A stretch of 64,000 bases of DNA, taken from assembly GCA_017871115.1 (NCBI GenBank), contig JAFCIZ010000001.1, forward strand, positions 973,501 through 1,037,500. The letters run 5' to 3'. This document shows, in pieces, positions 36,108-48,090 of this stretch (its first letter is position 1; each line of letters begins with the position of its first letter). Both the position numbers and the translations under genes were made by a program. The notes below the pieces were generated by a model. The model worked only from the letters and a program-made list of their open reading frames with translations. It made no database searches and was not told the DNA's origin. This stretch comes from Cunninghamella blakesleeana (lineage: Eukaryota > Mucoromycota > Mucoromycetes > Mucorales > Cunninghamellaceae).

Positions 36108-36476
36108 TTTTTAATATTTTTATTTTCATAATAGAGATCGTATTTTATTTTTTTATTTTTAGTATTTTTAGTACCAAGTTTTTTATTGTTTTCTTATATT
36201 ATTTATTTATTGTTTTTTGTTATTGTTTATTTTATTAGCTTATTTTTATATTCATAAAATTCATTCTATCCAACATTTTTAATTTTTTATATTTAAAACA
36301 GTGATGATGTTTTTATAAAGTATATTTTATACATGTCCATAGATTATACGATTGTTATTATGATAATTAACATGGTTATTATTATTGTTTTTTTTTATTT
36401 ATTTTTTTTAAAAAAAAGAATTATATGAAATCAAAATTTTTCATCGAATATATACGTATATTTTTTTTTTTTTTCA

Positions 36477-36604
36477 GTGCTCTCTCCAGATCTACTTACG
36501 CACATGTTTATTCATTAAATATATACGTTCATATACAGGTTTATTGAAATAAATTTTATATTTTTTTTATTTTTTATTTTTCACGGCGCACTCTCCAGAT
36601 CTAC
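36477..36604. repeat. imperfect direct repeat, core CTCTCCAGATCTAC, 109 bp apart
   Basis: Both copies follow a poly-T tract and a CA-G/C-rich lead (TTTCAGTGCT and TTTCACGGCGCA), then the identical 14-mer, then a partly shared tail rich in ACGCACA/GCATACACA. The 14-mer contains the palindrome AGATCT. They are clear islands of mixed sequence in A/T DNA. Confidence 0.75.
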
Positions 36605-36960
36605 AAGCATACACACTATATATAGTACAAAAAGTTATTAACTAAACTATAAAAAATAGGGGAGATACCTTCTGAATTGGACTTGATAGTTTACAAAAAG
36701 AAAAAGAATAACAACTTATAGTTATATATTATTTAAAGTTTTAAAAGGGATGTAAAATAAAAAAATAAAAAGAATATAAAATTATTGTTCACTTTTAAAG
36801 ATCCAAATCGTTTATTTTTTTTATTTTATATCTATAAAAAAGTCTATATATCTAAACAAACGAAAAAGACAATAAAAAAAAAATCAAGTATTTTTTTATT
36901 AATTTCATAATTAATATAATTATGATGTCTGTGTTGCTAGATTTTATTATCTAGATTTCC

Positions 36961-36994
<34 letters not shown>
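36961..36994. repeat. T14A20 palindrome
   Basis: Fourteen T followed directly by twenty A, in the intergenic region before the 7TM gene. Member of the T(n)A(n) set described in findings. Confidence 0.95.
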
Positions 36995-37604
36995 GGTGGT
37001 GAAATTTGTTTTATAATCAACGAGTGGGGGTGTACAAAACACGAACCACTTTTACCCCTTAAAAAAAATAAACATTATAATTATTATAATAATTGTTATT
37101 ATTATTTATTTATTTACTAATTATTATGCTCGACTATTTAGAAGTATTATTATGTCAAGTTTTTTTTTCTCATTATTATTCTTATATATAAACCAAAGCC
37201 TTTTCTCCTAATTATGATGTTCATTTAATGCTTTATCCTCAAAAAAAAAAAAAAAAAAACTATATATTATAAATCGAGGATTCAAAAGAACTTTAATAAA
37301 TATTAACGCTTTTTAATCGAGAATCAACGAGAAAACAAGAAAAAAAAAAAAACCTTATTTTATAACAAGTTCATGTCTTACCACTAATAGAAATGTGTTC
37401 TTGTATTCTCCTGATTTTTTAAAAATAATAATAAATAGTAAAAAGTTATTATGATAATTATTATTCATCTTTTTCTTCGTCTTTTTCATTTCTTTTTAAT
37501 AATAGTGATAACTATAACAATAATAATAAAAATCATTTTTTTATTTATCAATATTATTATTTTTTAAATTAAAACAAATAAATATAAATATATAAATATA
37601 AAGA

Positions 37605-39144
37605 ATGGATCATCCGCACCCATATGGAAATTCAACCACTAATTTTATAGGCATGTGGCTAGAGCCAGGATTAGTTGGGCCTGATGGATTAGAAATTATG
37701 TCTGAATTAATATCCTTAGTGTGTATTACATTATTAGCTGGTGGTTTTGGTTCAAAAACGTTTAATGAAGATTTTAAAAATTTAAACTATGGTCGTGTAT
37801 TAGTTATTTTACTTTATTTTAGTTCTTGGGCTTTCTCTTTTACTTCATGTATCTTGGTATCCACAAATGACAGTAAGTCTTTTTCTCTCACTTTCTCTTT
37901 CTTGTGTATATATAAGTATAATACTGATAATTGTTTTCATTGTTATTTTCATTATTATTAAAAACATAGATAATTTAACATCGTGTACCTTAGGTATGAT
38001 GGCTTGTAATGTGTTTTATTGTGGCAGTAAAATTGTATGTTATGCATGGTTGATTGAGCGTGTACATCTTGTTACCAACACTAAAACGGCACGATTAAAA
38101 TCATGGCAATATCGTGTTCATCTTCTTTTATTGAGTCCTTATCTTTTTATTTTCGTGCTTATGGTAAATATATATTATTTTATTCAACATTATTATACAT
38201 ATCTATTTATTAACATTTCTATTTTTTTTTTAGATGACTTTTAAAAACATTTATCTTTTATCGGATGGTAAATGCATTATTGGTCTTCAATTTATTGCTA
38301 GTATTCCATTATTGATTTATGATTTTGTAAGTTGATATACATATACATACATATATATATATATATGTATATATATATTAGTGATGATTTATATTCTAAT
38401 CGTATTTCCCTCTTTTTTTTTTTTTTTTTTTTTAGGTATTGAATCTTTATTTAACGTGGTTGTTTATGCGTCCCTTGATGAATGTAGGTCGTAACTCTAG
38501 AATGGATTGGAAACGATCCCGATTATATCGATTAGCCAAACGGACCTTAGTAGCCTCAGTTGTATGTTTATTAGTATCTCTTGTCAATGTAACTATTGTT
38601 GTATGGAGTCAAGGGAATGAACGTGGGTTGGTATGTTTATCCATGTGTACAGTTGATGTCACAGTCAATGTTTTAACAGTTCATTGGTAAAATTTTTGAA
38701 AACTAAAAGCTAGAAAAAATAATAATTAGATATTTATAAAAACTATAGATTTAAAACTAATATTTTTCTTTTTTTTTCTTTTCTTTATATTTACGTATGT
38801 CCATTTATTTTTATATTATTAGGGGTAAGTTTATTTTACATATTCGAAAATTATATCATGTTAAACAATTATATCTAATATTTTATTAATTTTATTATTA
38901 TTTTCTATTGATAGTTACTTCCAATGGTAATTCCAAGGAAAACAATGGAGGTAAGACTACAAGAAATATTCAAACAGCTGACCATATCACAGCCGAAATG
39001 ACTTTTGATGAAGGAGTAGATGGTTTCAATGATAAACAAACTCGATTTGAAGGCAAAACTTTACACACATTACATGAAGATAGACAAAGTGATAGTGGTA
39101 GTAGTAGTTCTAGTTCAAACGGAAAGCATATACATAAATATTAG
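37605..39144 (+). CDS. seven-transmembrane protein, GPCR-like, function unknown
   Basis: Exons 37605..37872, 37970..38163, 38234..38326, 38436..38686, a predicted 2-nt exon 38823..38824, and 38915..39144; 345 residues. Seven hydrophobic segments are visible: SELISLVCITLLAGGFG, VLVILLYFSSWAFSFTSCIL, MACNVFYCGSKIVCYAWLIE, HLLLLSPYLFIFVLM, CIIGLQFIASIPLLIYDFVL, TLVASVVCLLVSLVNVTIVV, VCLSMCTVDVTVNVLTVHW. The N-terminus is short with an N-glycosylation site (NSTT). The C-terminal tail is hydrophilic with a Ser cluster (SDSGSSSSSSNG), a plausible phosphorylation site. This is the topology of a fungal GPCR-like receptor, but ligand and class are not recognised. Without the micro-exon the protein stops at VHW (TAA at 38688) and loses the tail. 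Confidence 0.75.
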
Positions 39145-39945
39145 TTAAAACCTTAATATATCCCCCCCTCCTTCTACATATATATTTATTCCTATTATTA
39201 TTATCGTTATATCTCTATTTTTATTTTTTTACTGTTATCATAATATATATTATTTATCTTTTTCCATCTATTTATTTATTAATAAATAAATAATACCTTT
39301 ACTACCAATTGAATTGCTATAAAATTTATGCCGTAGTTATTTTTATTTAATATTATACTATTGATCAATAAATCTATTAAAGTTATACACTCTATTGTTG
39401 ATATTTACCCACTTTTTTAAGTTCATTCAATATTTTTGCATTATTATATAACTAGAAATTATTTTTTCTTTTTTTTTTAAAAAAAATACAATAAAGATAT
39501 ATATATTAAAATAAATAAATATAATAAAGTAGAGAAAACTGATTTTTTTTATAAAATAAAGGTAAAAGATATGTAGAGCATAAAAAAAATTTAACTTGCG
39601 CTATGTCTAAAAAAGGATTTACGGAAAACGAATTTTTTTATCCAATGAAAATTCAATTAGATTGCACCATTTCTTGATGATGTTAATGGTTAAGAAAAAT
39701 AAAAAAATATGTTAAAGGATTAAAAGGAAAGATATTTTTTTTTTCCCTTTCCTTTCCTTTCTTTTTCTTTATATTATTATTATTACTATTATTATTTAAC
39801 ACTTCTTTATTTATTTATTATAATACTATTATTTCACAAACATAAAAAAAATTAAGGGATATATAAAAAGCGGCAAAATATTTTATACCACTAAACTAAA
39901 AAGGTGACTATTATTTTGAGGAAATGAAAAAAAAAATAACAACAA
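39145..39945. other. intergenic between convergent genes
   Basis: AT-rich downstream region of the 7TM gene and the cysteine dioxygenase gene, with T10A8 at 39469-39486 and CCTTTCC repeats near 39745-39760. No gene seen. Confidence 0.5.
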
Positions 39946-41122
39946 TTACAACAAACTTTCTTGACGAGTACCTCGAATAGAATAGTAAGTGCATTGACTT
40001 GCACTACGAGCTTTACCAGTAGACTCTTCAAAAGTTTTACAAGTTTTAAAAGGTGGAGTATAAAGATGTAAAGAAACAGCTCCTTTACTTTTACTTGGAT
40101 TGGCAATACGATGTAAACCTATCTTATCTATGTAAATATATAAAAAAATATAGTTTTTTTTTTTTAGTAATATGAATTAAAAATTTTTTTTTTCTCACAC
40201 ATTTTAATTTATTTATCATAATTTCTTAATAGGACACGTAAACCAATGAAAATGAATTATTATTTTTACCATGAACGTAGGCCACTTGATTTTTATGTAA
40301 AACAGTGTTTTTGGAAACATGAAGTAAATTTTTGGATGGATCCATTTCAATATGGTTATTTACAGTATTATTGGCAGTGATATCAATATCAGTATTAGAA
40401 TGATCTTCAACTAATTTATTTGGATAATCATATAAAGTTTCTTGCAAATTGCCATCAAGTATTTTCATAATACAATGTGAACCAGCATGATCATGAATTG
40501 GACTAAATAAAAAAAAGGAAAAAAAAGGGAAATATAAATATCAACAACAACAAAAATTATTAAGGACGTGAGAAAAAAAAAAAACCAACTATTTTAACAT
40601 TTAAAAAATTACCTATATCTTTCTTCAGACCAAGCCAAAATCATCAAATTAAACTATACAATTACAACAACAACAATAATAAATAATAAATAAAATATAA
40701 TTAGCCACCATAGATATACAAAATAATAATAATCATAAAATAAATTCAGGAAGAACAATACAATAATAACAATAATAAAATTTCAGCAATGACAATAAAA
40801 AAATAAATAAAACAATATCAAATTATAATAATAATAACAATGTTGTTATTAGTACCTTTCCATTGCCATCATCAACAAGGTTACGGGTATAAGGTCTAGA
40901 ACGATCAAACATAGCATAATGTTGCCAATCTTTTGCTTTAGAACTATATTTTTCCATTAAACGAATGATTTCATTTTCATCAATATGTTCAGAATCAAGA
41001 CCACCATCAGGACCAAGTACATTATGGATTTCTTGAATAAGATCTTGTAAGGAATCAATAGATTTAGGATCAACCATAGTGGTAGTGTCAACAGATTGTT
41101 CAATAGGTAAAGTCATAGTCAT
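39946..41122 (-). CDS. cysteine dioxygenase
   Basis: Four exons: 41122..40856, 40653..40613, 40502..40270, 40127..39946; 240 residues. Cupin iron ligands: [10 protein letters not shown] gives His106, His108 and Cys113; GLHRIANP gives His186; [10 protein letters not shown] gives His201 and Tyr203. By alignment to animal cysteine dioxygenase, Cys113 and Tyr203 are the residues that form the Cys-Tyr crosslink cofactor. The enzyme oxidises cysteine to cysteine sulfinate in the cytosol, controlling cysteine level and leading to taurine or sulfate. The 45-residue Asp/Asn-rich insert ([20 protein letters not shown]) after ETLYDYPN is longer than in animal enzymes and probably a surface loop. No targeting peptide. 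Confidence 0.93.
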
Positions 41123-42256
41123 CTTATAAGTATTTAAGTTGAATTTGTTTTTAAAAAAAGGAATTAAAATATGAGTTTTTTTTATAAAAATAATAAGAAA
41201 AAGAAAAAGAAAAAAGGAACAACTAAAAACTTTCTTTTATATGGCTATTGAAATAACTCTATATATTTTTTTTTTTATTTTTTTTGATCAACCTTTTTAC
41301 AATTAGCCAATAGCATTTAGGATCTATCATATATATCAATGACATACCACTTTTATGATTCTGTCTCCGATTTTCCATTTGGATTTATCTTAAAAATAGC
41401 GAATATATATATAATTGTGTGTGTCATATATATTTGTAATTTCTGTTCTTAAAAAAGTAAGTATCTATAAATTTGGTATTGTTATTGGATAAGTTTGTTT
41501 TAGACGAAAAGGAAAAAAAACACCGTGATCATATATCAGTATCAAGACTAGAATAAAATAAAATAGAATAAAAATACGAATAAAAGGGGAGAAAAGAAAA
41601 AATGGGATAACTGTGAACTATAATAATACTTATTTGTTAAAAAGAGAATATTAATGGGTAATGATCGGTAAAAGTAAACAGTTCTTTGGTTAATTACTAT
41701 GTGAATCAATCATACAGTACCATTTATATTATATTTATGCGATCACCATAAATATTTAGTGATGTAGTTATAGAATTGGTTAGAATAGTGAACTTATATA
41801 AATATACAATTCTTATAATAATATAGTTTAATAAAAATAAATGCATTCCATCATTAAAAATAAAAAACGAATACATTAACACTGATTGATTAAATGATTT
41901 GTATTGTTTTTATATTTATTAAATGTATTGCTTTATATATATGTATGTATATGTTTTGCTAATAAAATGACTTTATTTTATATATTTATTCCCAGTATTT
42001 TCTATTTATCTTTCATTTTCAATTATTATTAAATAATATTAGTTTTTTCAGTAAATATAGTTATGGATTTTTTGTTGTGTAATTTATATAGTACAAAAAT
42101 TTGGCAGCAAGATTTTAAAAAGGCGGAGATTTAAAAAAGGAAAGTCCTATATTTTTTTATATATAGTTTTTTTTTGGCGTCGAATTTTTTTCTCTTTTCC
42201 ATTATCTTTTTCTTTTTCATTAATAAAAAGAGAAAATTAGATAGATCGACTAAACT
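41123..42256. other. 1.1-kb divergent intergenic region, CDO / THO2
   Basis: AT-rich, no reading frame with coding character. Near the THO2 start there is AAAAAGGCGGAG (about 42117-42128) and TTTTTTGGCGTCG (42171-42183), the only mixed-base elements. Promoter function inferred. Confidence 0.45.
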
Positions 42257-45200
42257 ATGGCAGAAGAAGAATTGATTTTGGCACGCCAATACGCTAGTCA
42301 ATATTCTTTACAACAAAAAAATCCTCTACGTCAATTAATATCTCGATCTACTTATCAAACTTATACTGGAGAACGTTCAGTAGATAGTTTTATTGAATTA
42401 TTTAAAGGTTTAGTTGACGATGAAACGGGAGAATTTGCTGCTCATAATATCGATATTCGTTTACTCTATATCAACTCTTTAAAAACTCAAGATGTCAACT
42501 TGGAATGTTTAGAAGAAGCTAAACGAGATGATGATAAAGAAAAAATCAATACAAGAAAAGCTAATTTGGTAGCGATGGTGAAAGGCGTTATCGTAGGTGC
42601 CCAAACTTTTTAAAATATAATTCATATATTAATTATGTATATTCAAGTTAAATAGGATTATTAATTACTTTCTTTTACTTTTTTATTTCTGTTTTTATAA
42701 TACTATAGGAAGCTAATATTTTAACTGAAGCTGATTGCAAGATTCATTTATCAAGTCAGCTATTGGAACTTACCAATGTTATATCAAGTAAAGCTATGTT
42801 TGATAGAAGACTTATTCGTTTGAATACTGCTATTTTGTAAGTTTGGAACATAAAATTACTTTTTTTTTTTTTTAATAATAATAATAATAATAGTAATAAT
42901 ATTCATTATAATAATAACGATAATCATAATAATATGACAAACTATGAACAAATTTTACTCATCTTTTTTTTCCATTATTAATATAATCTATTCCACCAGA
43001 TACAAGCAAAATAAATTCAATTTACTTCGTGAAGATGCAGTGGGTTATTCAGCATTAATCAACGATATTATTATTGGTAGTATTGATTTAGAACGAGACG
43101 AATTTGGCCGTTTACCTCCAACACCATTAGATCGCATTCCTCATTTCTTGGATATTATATCATCACATATTGGTAATTTGGCATACGAACATACGAAATA
43201 TATCATTAGTTTATTGAACCCACGTTAATCAAACTCTATCTATATACATCAATCTCTCTCTATCTCTATCTCTCTCTACATATTAATACATATTTTTGTA
43301 TATATTTATAAAACACCTCTCTCTCTCATTTAGGCAATTTCCATCTTGACCCAAACCGTGTATTGGATATTCTATTGGATTTTTTTATTAAGGAAGTCAT
43401 GTTAAACTATGTATTTTGGATAGAGCTTTTTAAACAATCAGTTTGGATACGACATTTAACTTTACCACCATTGACAAATGATGAGGATGATGATAAAGAT
43501 GATGATAATGACAATCAAAAAGAAAAAAATTATAGCCCAGTTATGGCTCATCTACTTGGATTTAAATTTGAAAATTATCATGTATTAGAAATATCTGATG
43601 CTCCTCAAGAATTATATTACTCTTGTGCTTTATTAGTAATGAATGGATTAATACGTTTAGGTGACATTTTACCTTATTTATTACCTGATGAAAAACAACT
43701 GGAAGAAGAAAAAGCTGATTATTTAGAAAAAATGAATAAGGAAATTAAATGCAATAGTGGTGGGCTTTTAGCTAAATATGGTGCTCTTGGAGAAGAAGGA
43801 ACGACTAAAAAAACAGAAAAGACTACAACAACCAAAGAAGACGAAAATGAAAATATAGAAGAAGCGACTCCAACATATAAAGCAAATGATGTAGTGAAGC
43901 TTACCCAAGCCCTCCTCTCTATTGGTGATCTTGAACACTCTGAGGAAATTTTAAGTAAATACAACAAGCTCTGTGATATGCACCCTATTTTAGCTCATTA
44001 TATTTATCGTCTTTGTAATGTAATTTTGGAACCTTGCTATCAACATTATGTTCCTGATGATTTAAAAGCAAGGTCAACTTATTTTTTGGAATGTGCTCAA
44101 CAATCAGAATTAAAGGCTGTATTATCTACCGGGAAAGGTGTCGTTCCTAAAATGCCAAGATTAAAAACTCACTATGTATTGGACAGCCTCAAAGATGGGA
44201 CTCATGATTTAAAAAAAAAACAAATTTATCGATTCTTTTATACAAAGTGGAGTGACCATTTAGAAACTGCTACCCTTTATAATGAGCTTTTAACCAAATT
44301 TTTACCTATAATGCGACTTGCTGGTTATCGTGCTTATCTTGCTCCTCATTTGTTTCAAAAATTAATTCAAATATTACTTGCCCTTTTTGAACGTGGTGAA
44401 GCAACCCCTGGTTCTGTACAAAGACAAGTATGTACAATTATGATACGTGAATTTTTACTTCCAGCTATTGCTTTCAGTGATTGTAATCCTGGTTTTGTGG
44501 CATCTGTTTGGGAAGTATTGGATTTACTAACTTTTCAAGAGCGCTGTCAACTTTATGGTGAATGGGGAAATGATTTTTATAAAAAAACCATTGAAACAAA
44601 ATTATTAAAAGCCCGTGTGGAACGCAGTGTCAAGTCAGTCATGCGACGTGTCTCAAAAAATGATGTTCGTCAGTGTGGAAGAGATCTTGGTAAATTAGCT
44701 CATTCCAATCCCACCATTGTATTCTCTGTAATGTTGGACCAAATTCAATCGTTTGATAATTTAGCTCCTTATATGGCAGACGCTTGTAGGTACATGAGTA
44801 ACTTCTCTTATGATATTCTTGGTTATTTTATGACCGAAAAATGGACTGGATCCCAAGGTGCTGGAAGAATGAAGAAGATGAAAATGAAAGAGGATGGAAT
44901 TGCCTCCTCATGGTTACGTGCTTTATCAGTCTTCTCTGGAATGTTGTATAAAAAACAAGGGATTGATCCAACGCCTCTTATTCGTTATATGGTATTTAGA
45001 TTGCAACATGATGACGCGGTAGCTGATTTAATTCTCTTTAATGAATTTATTACAAAGTTATGTGGAATTGAAATTATTGGTAGCGCCATGACCGACGAAC
45101 AAATTACTTCTTCTGGATGTAGTGATGCTCTTAGGGCTGAAGCTTTTCAACCAATCTCAAATGACAATCGACGTGCTACAAAGAGAGTTATATCAAGATT

Positions 45201-47517
45201 AAAGGATACTTTAAAAAAAGATGGTGTTGCATTGGAACTTTTAATTCTACTCTATCGATTGAATGAAAGTTGCTCAGCTAAGCAAGACATCAGCACACAT
45301 GAGCGCGTCAATCAATTAAATCATACTCATCAAACTATTTTACAATACACTGAGCTTTTAACAACTGTTTTTGATGAAGCTGAATACAGTGCATTGATTC
45401 CAAGTATTGATGTGTTATATAAAGATTATGGTCTTCCTTATACCGCTGTCATGCAAATTATACGGCCCAAGACACGTTATCTTTTACGTAATAGTATGGA
45501 TACAGATACAAAAGAAGATGAACCTCATCCAGTACTTCAACCAATTATTCAAGCTATCCCTGAAATGATCCAAAATGATACCGTTTTCTCTTTAATTAGT
45601 GCTGAATTTTTTGTTATGTTTTGGCAGCTTAGTTTATATGATATTTATTGCCCAACAGATCATTATGAAGCAGCTATGAAACGATACACTGATCAAATCA
45701 GCCAATGCCGCGATCCTCGTTCTTCTTACTGTCAAAATAATCGCCCCTCCGTCGTTGCAAAAGTTGAAAGACAAGCACAAGCTAACTTGGATGCACTAAA
45801 AGTGGATTTACCTAAACATCAACAAGACGTAGAAAAAACAATGGAAATGCTCAAATCTTCACATTCTAGATGGTTCGATAGCACTGCAGAAAGAATACCA
45901 TTAATAAGATGCATACTTCAATATTGTATTTATCCTAGAAGTCTGTTATCCGAATTGGATGCTGTCTTTTGTTACAAATTTGCTATGCTTCTTCACCAAC
46001 TTAATGTCAATAATTATTCTAGTCTTACACTCTTTGATTTTGTCCTGGTTGAGAGTCTTCCTGCTAGTATGATGACACTTACTGATTATGAAACAACTAT
46101 TCAAAGTCGATTTATATTTAAAACATTTTCTACAATGTCCCAATGGTATCAAGATGAAAAGGTATACACAAAGGAAGCATTAGGTGATGGTTTAATTGGA
46201 TTTCAAAAAAGTTGGAATGTACAAACAGCAAGTGAATTGCAGAAAAATTATTTACTCTCGTATTCTGATTTTAAACGTGTTTTGGCAAAATGGCACCAAA
46301 AATCAAGCGCACTTTTTGAACAAGCTTTACGATCAGGTGAATCTCATCAAATTAGAAATGCCTTTTTGACTTTACGTCAATTTATACCATGTTTCCCTAT
46401 GATACGTGATCATGGTGCAGCAATTGTATCAGCAACTCAGCACTTGGCTTCAACTGAAAAACGGGATGATTTAAAGGTATTGGCAAGAAGTTATCTTGGC
46501 TTAATTGAAAAAAGTAAATCAAGATGGGTTAGTAAAAATGCTTTTGTTGGTTTGGAAGATCCTGAAGAATCCCAAGCAACACAATCAAGTTCTCAAATCA
46601 ATTCCAAACCATCAACTCCTCGTATTAGTAGCATCCAACACGATGATAAAATGACAGATGGATCTTCACAATCAGCAAATAAAAGTAGTTCTAGTACTTC
46701 ACAAGGATCAACTAGCAATAGAAGAAGTAGTAGTAGTGATCGTAGAAAACCAAATAAAGAAGATGGATCATCATCAAATAGAGGCTCCTCATCCTACACT
46801 TCAAGTAACAGCAGCAGCAGTAAAAAACTTAGAAGTGATGATATACCAACTTCTTCAAGACGAGAAGGATCAAGTAATGATTTACGTCATACTAGTAGTA
46901 GCAATAGTAGTAATCGCCACCATAGATCATCTGATTCCCCTGGACGTCATTCACCTAGAGAATCATCAAGTCGTGGGGTGGAAATATCTACACCTCCATC
47001 ATCATCATCACAATTAAGAGACGGCGCACGTGTGCGTGATTCAGCAAGAGATGCCATTCGTGAAGCAGCAAGGGAATCATCTAGATTGTCATCACCTTCT
47101 ACAGCTGCGGTCTCTTTTATTGGTAACAATAGTAGTAGTAATAGAAACAATAATTCATCTTCGTCGTCATCACCAAGTACTAAAGAAAATTCAAGAGACA
47201 CAAGAAAATCAACAAAAGATGAAAGACCAAGTAATTCATCATCATCACAACAGCCATCTTCCTCATCTCGTACTCATAGAGATACTCAAGAAAGTAGGGA
47301 TAAAAGAAGTAGTAATAATAGTGGATATACAAATAACCATAGTTCATCTGGTTCCTCTTCCTCTTCTAAACATAAACGTACATTAGAAGAAGAAAAAGAT
47401 AAGGAAAGGGATAAAGGTGAAAAACGTTATAAAACGGCTGAAAGACCTAGAGATGACCGTAGAGATAAAGATCGTTCAAGAGATCATCATCATGATAGAA
47501 GACGAGCTCGAAGATAA
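42257..47517 (+). CDS. THO2: THO complex subunit 2 (TREX complex)
   Basis: Four exons: 42257..42592, 42709..42836, 43000..43172, 43334..47517; 1606 residues. Hallmarks: LNTAILYKQNKFNLLREDAV (the THOC2 'FYKQ.KFNLLREE' block), IGNFHLDPNRVLDILLDFF, VMAHLLGFKFENYHV, AKYGALGEEGTTK, LYNELLTKFLPIMRLAGYRA, HSNPTIVFSVMLDQIQSFDN and FVMFWQLSLYDIYCPTDHYE. Residues beyond about 1280 form a low-complexity Ser/Arg/Asp/Lys tail ending RDHHHDRRRARR, a likely RNA-binding region. THO2 is the main scaffold of THO, which couples transcription elongation with mRNA packaging and export and limits R-loops. Exon 4 begins with GC completing the glycine of IGNFHLDPNR; the intron contains an in-frame stop. Confidence 0.94.
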
Positions 47518-48090
47518 TTTATAAAAATATATTATTACTATTATCAATTAAATAATATTTTTTTTTAATTTTTTTCAATTATATCTACTTTTTATTAAAA
47601 AAATTTAAGGCAGAATAAATTACCATTTTCTTACGAAATATAATAAAATAAAAATAAAATAAAAACGTAATTAAAAAAAGATTGCTTTAACATACAAAAT
47701 GATAATTCAAAATTCAAATTTCAAAATCTATCTGTTTGGAATATATATTTACACATATAAATATTATTTATAATTGTATAATGAAATTACATGGAATTAG
47801 ATGAATAAGTTTAATAATTAAGTGTATTCCAGATAGAAATAAATATAGAATAGTATTATATAAATCAAAAAGAGTAATGTAACGTAAAGTTATAAAAAAA
47901 AAGGTAAAAGTGATTAAAAAAAAAAAATTATATATGGTGCTGTTAATTTTTTTTTTTTTTTTTTTTGACAATGGTGATGATGGTAATTTTAACAAGTTGA
48001 ATTGTATAATACATTGATTTCCTTCCAAATTATTATATAAAATATTTATAATAACAAATAAAAATCATAATATTAAAAAATGCTAATGAA
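47518..48090. other. intergenic between convergent THO2 and Src1 genes
   Basis: 573 bp of AT-rich sequence with a T23 tract near 47947-47966. The frame at 47768-48028 is Phe/Ile/Leu-rich and antisense to the tract; not a gene. Confidence 0.5.

Larger units (their letters stand above)
36108..37604. other. 1.5-kb AT-rich intergenic region with duplicated CTCTCCAGATCTAC element and T14A20 palindrome
   Basis: Downstream of the histone-fold-like gene and upstream of the 7TM gene, same orientation. Contains two copies of CTCTCCAGATCTAC (36482-36495 and 36591-36604), T8A8 at 36402-36417, T14A20 at 36961-36994 and A-rich runs near 37240 and 37340. No coding frame. Confidence 0.55.

Noticed and set aside
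43173..43228. Possible in-frame extension of THO2 exon 3 (NLAYEHTKYIISLLNPR)
   Set aside because: It ends in a stop before exon 4, and the family motif IG-NFHLDPNRVLD is restored exactly by splicing at 43172/43334.
46658..47386. Alternate-frame plus and minus frames in the THO2 tail
   Set aside because: Low-complexity codon repeats keep other frames open; the THO2 frame continues without break to its stop.
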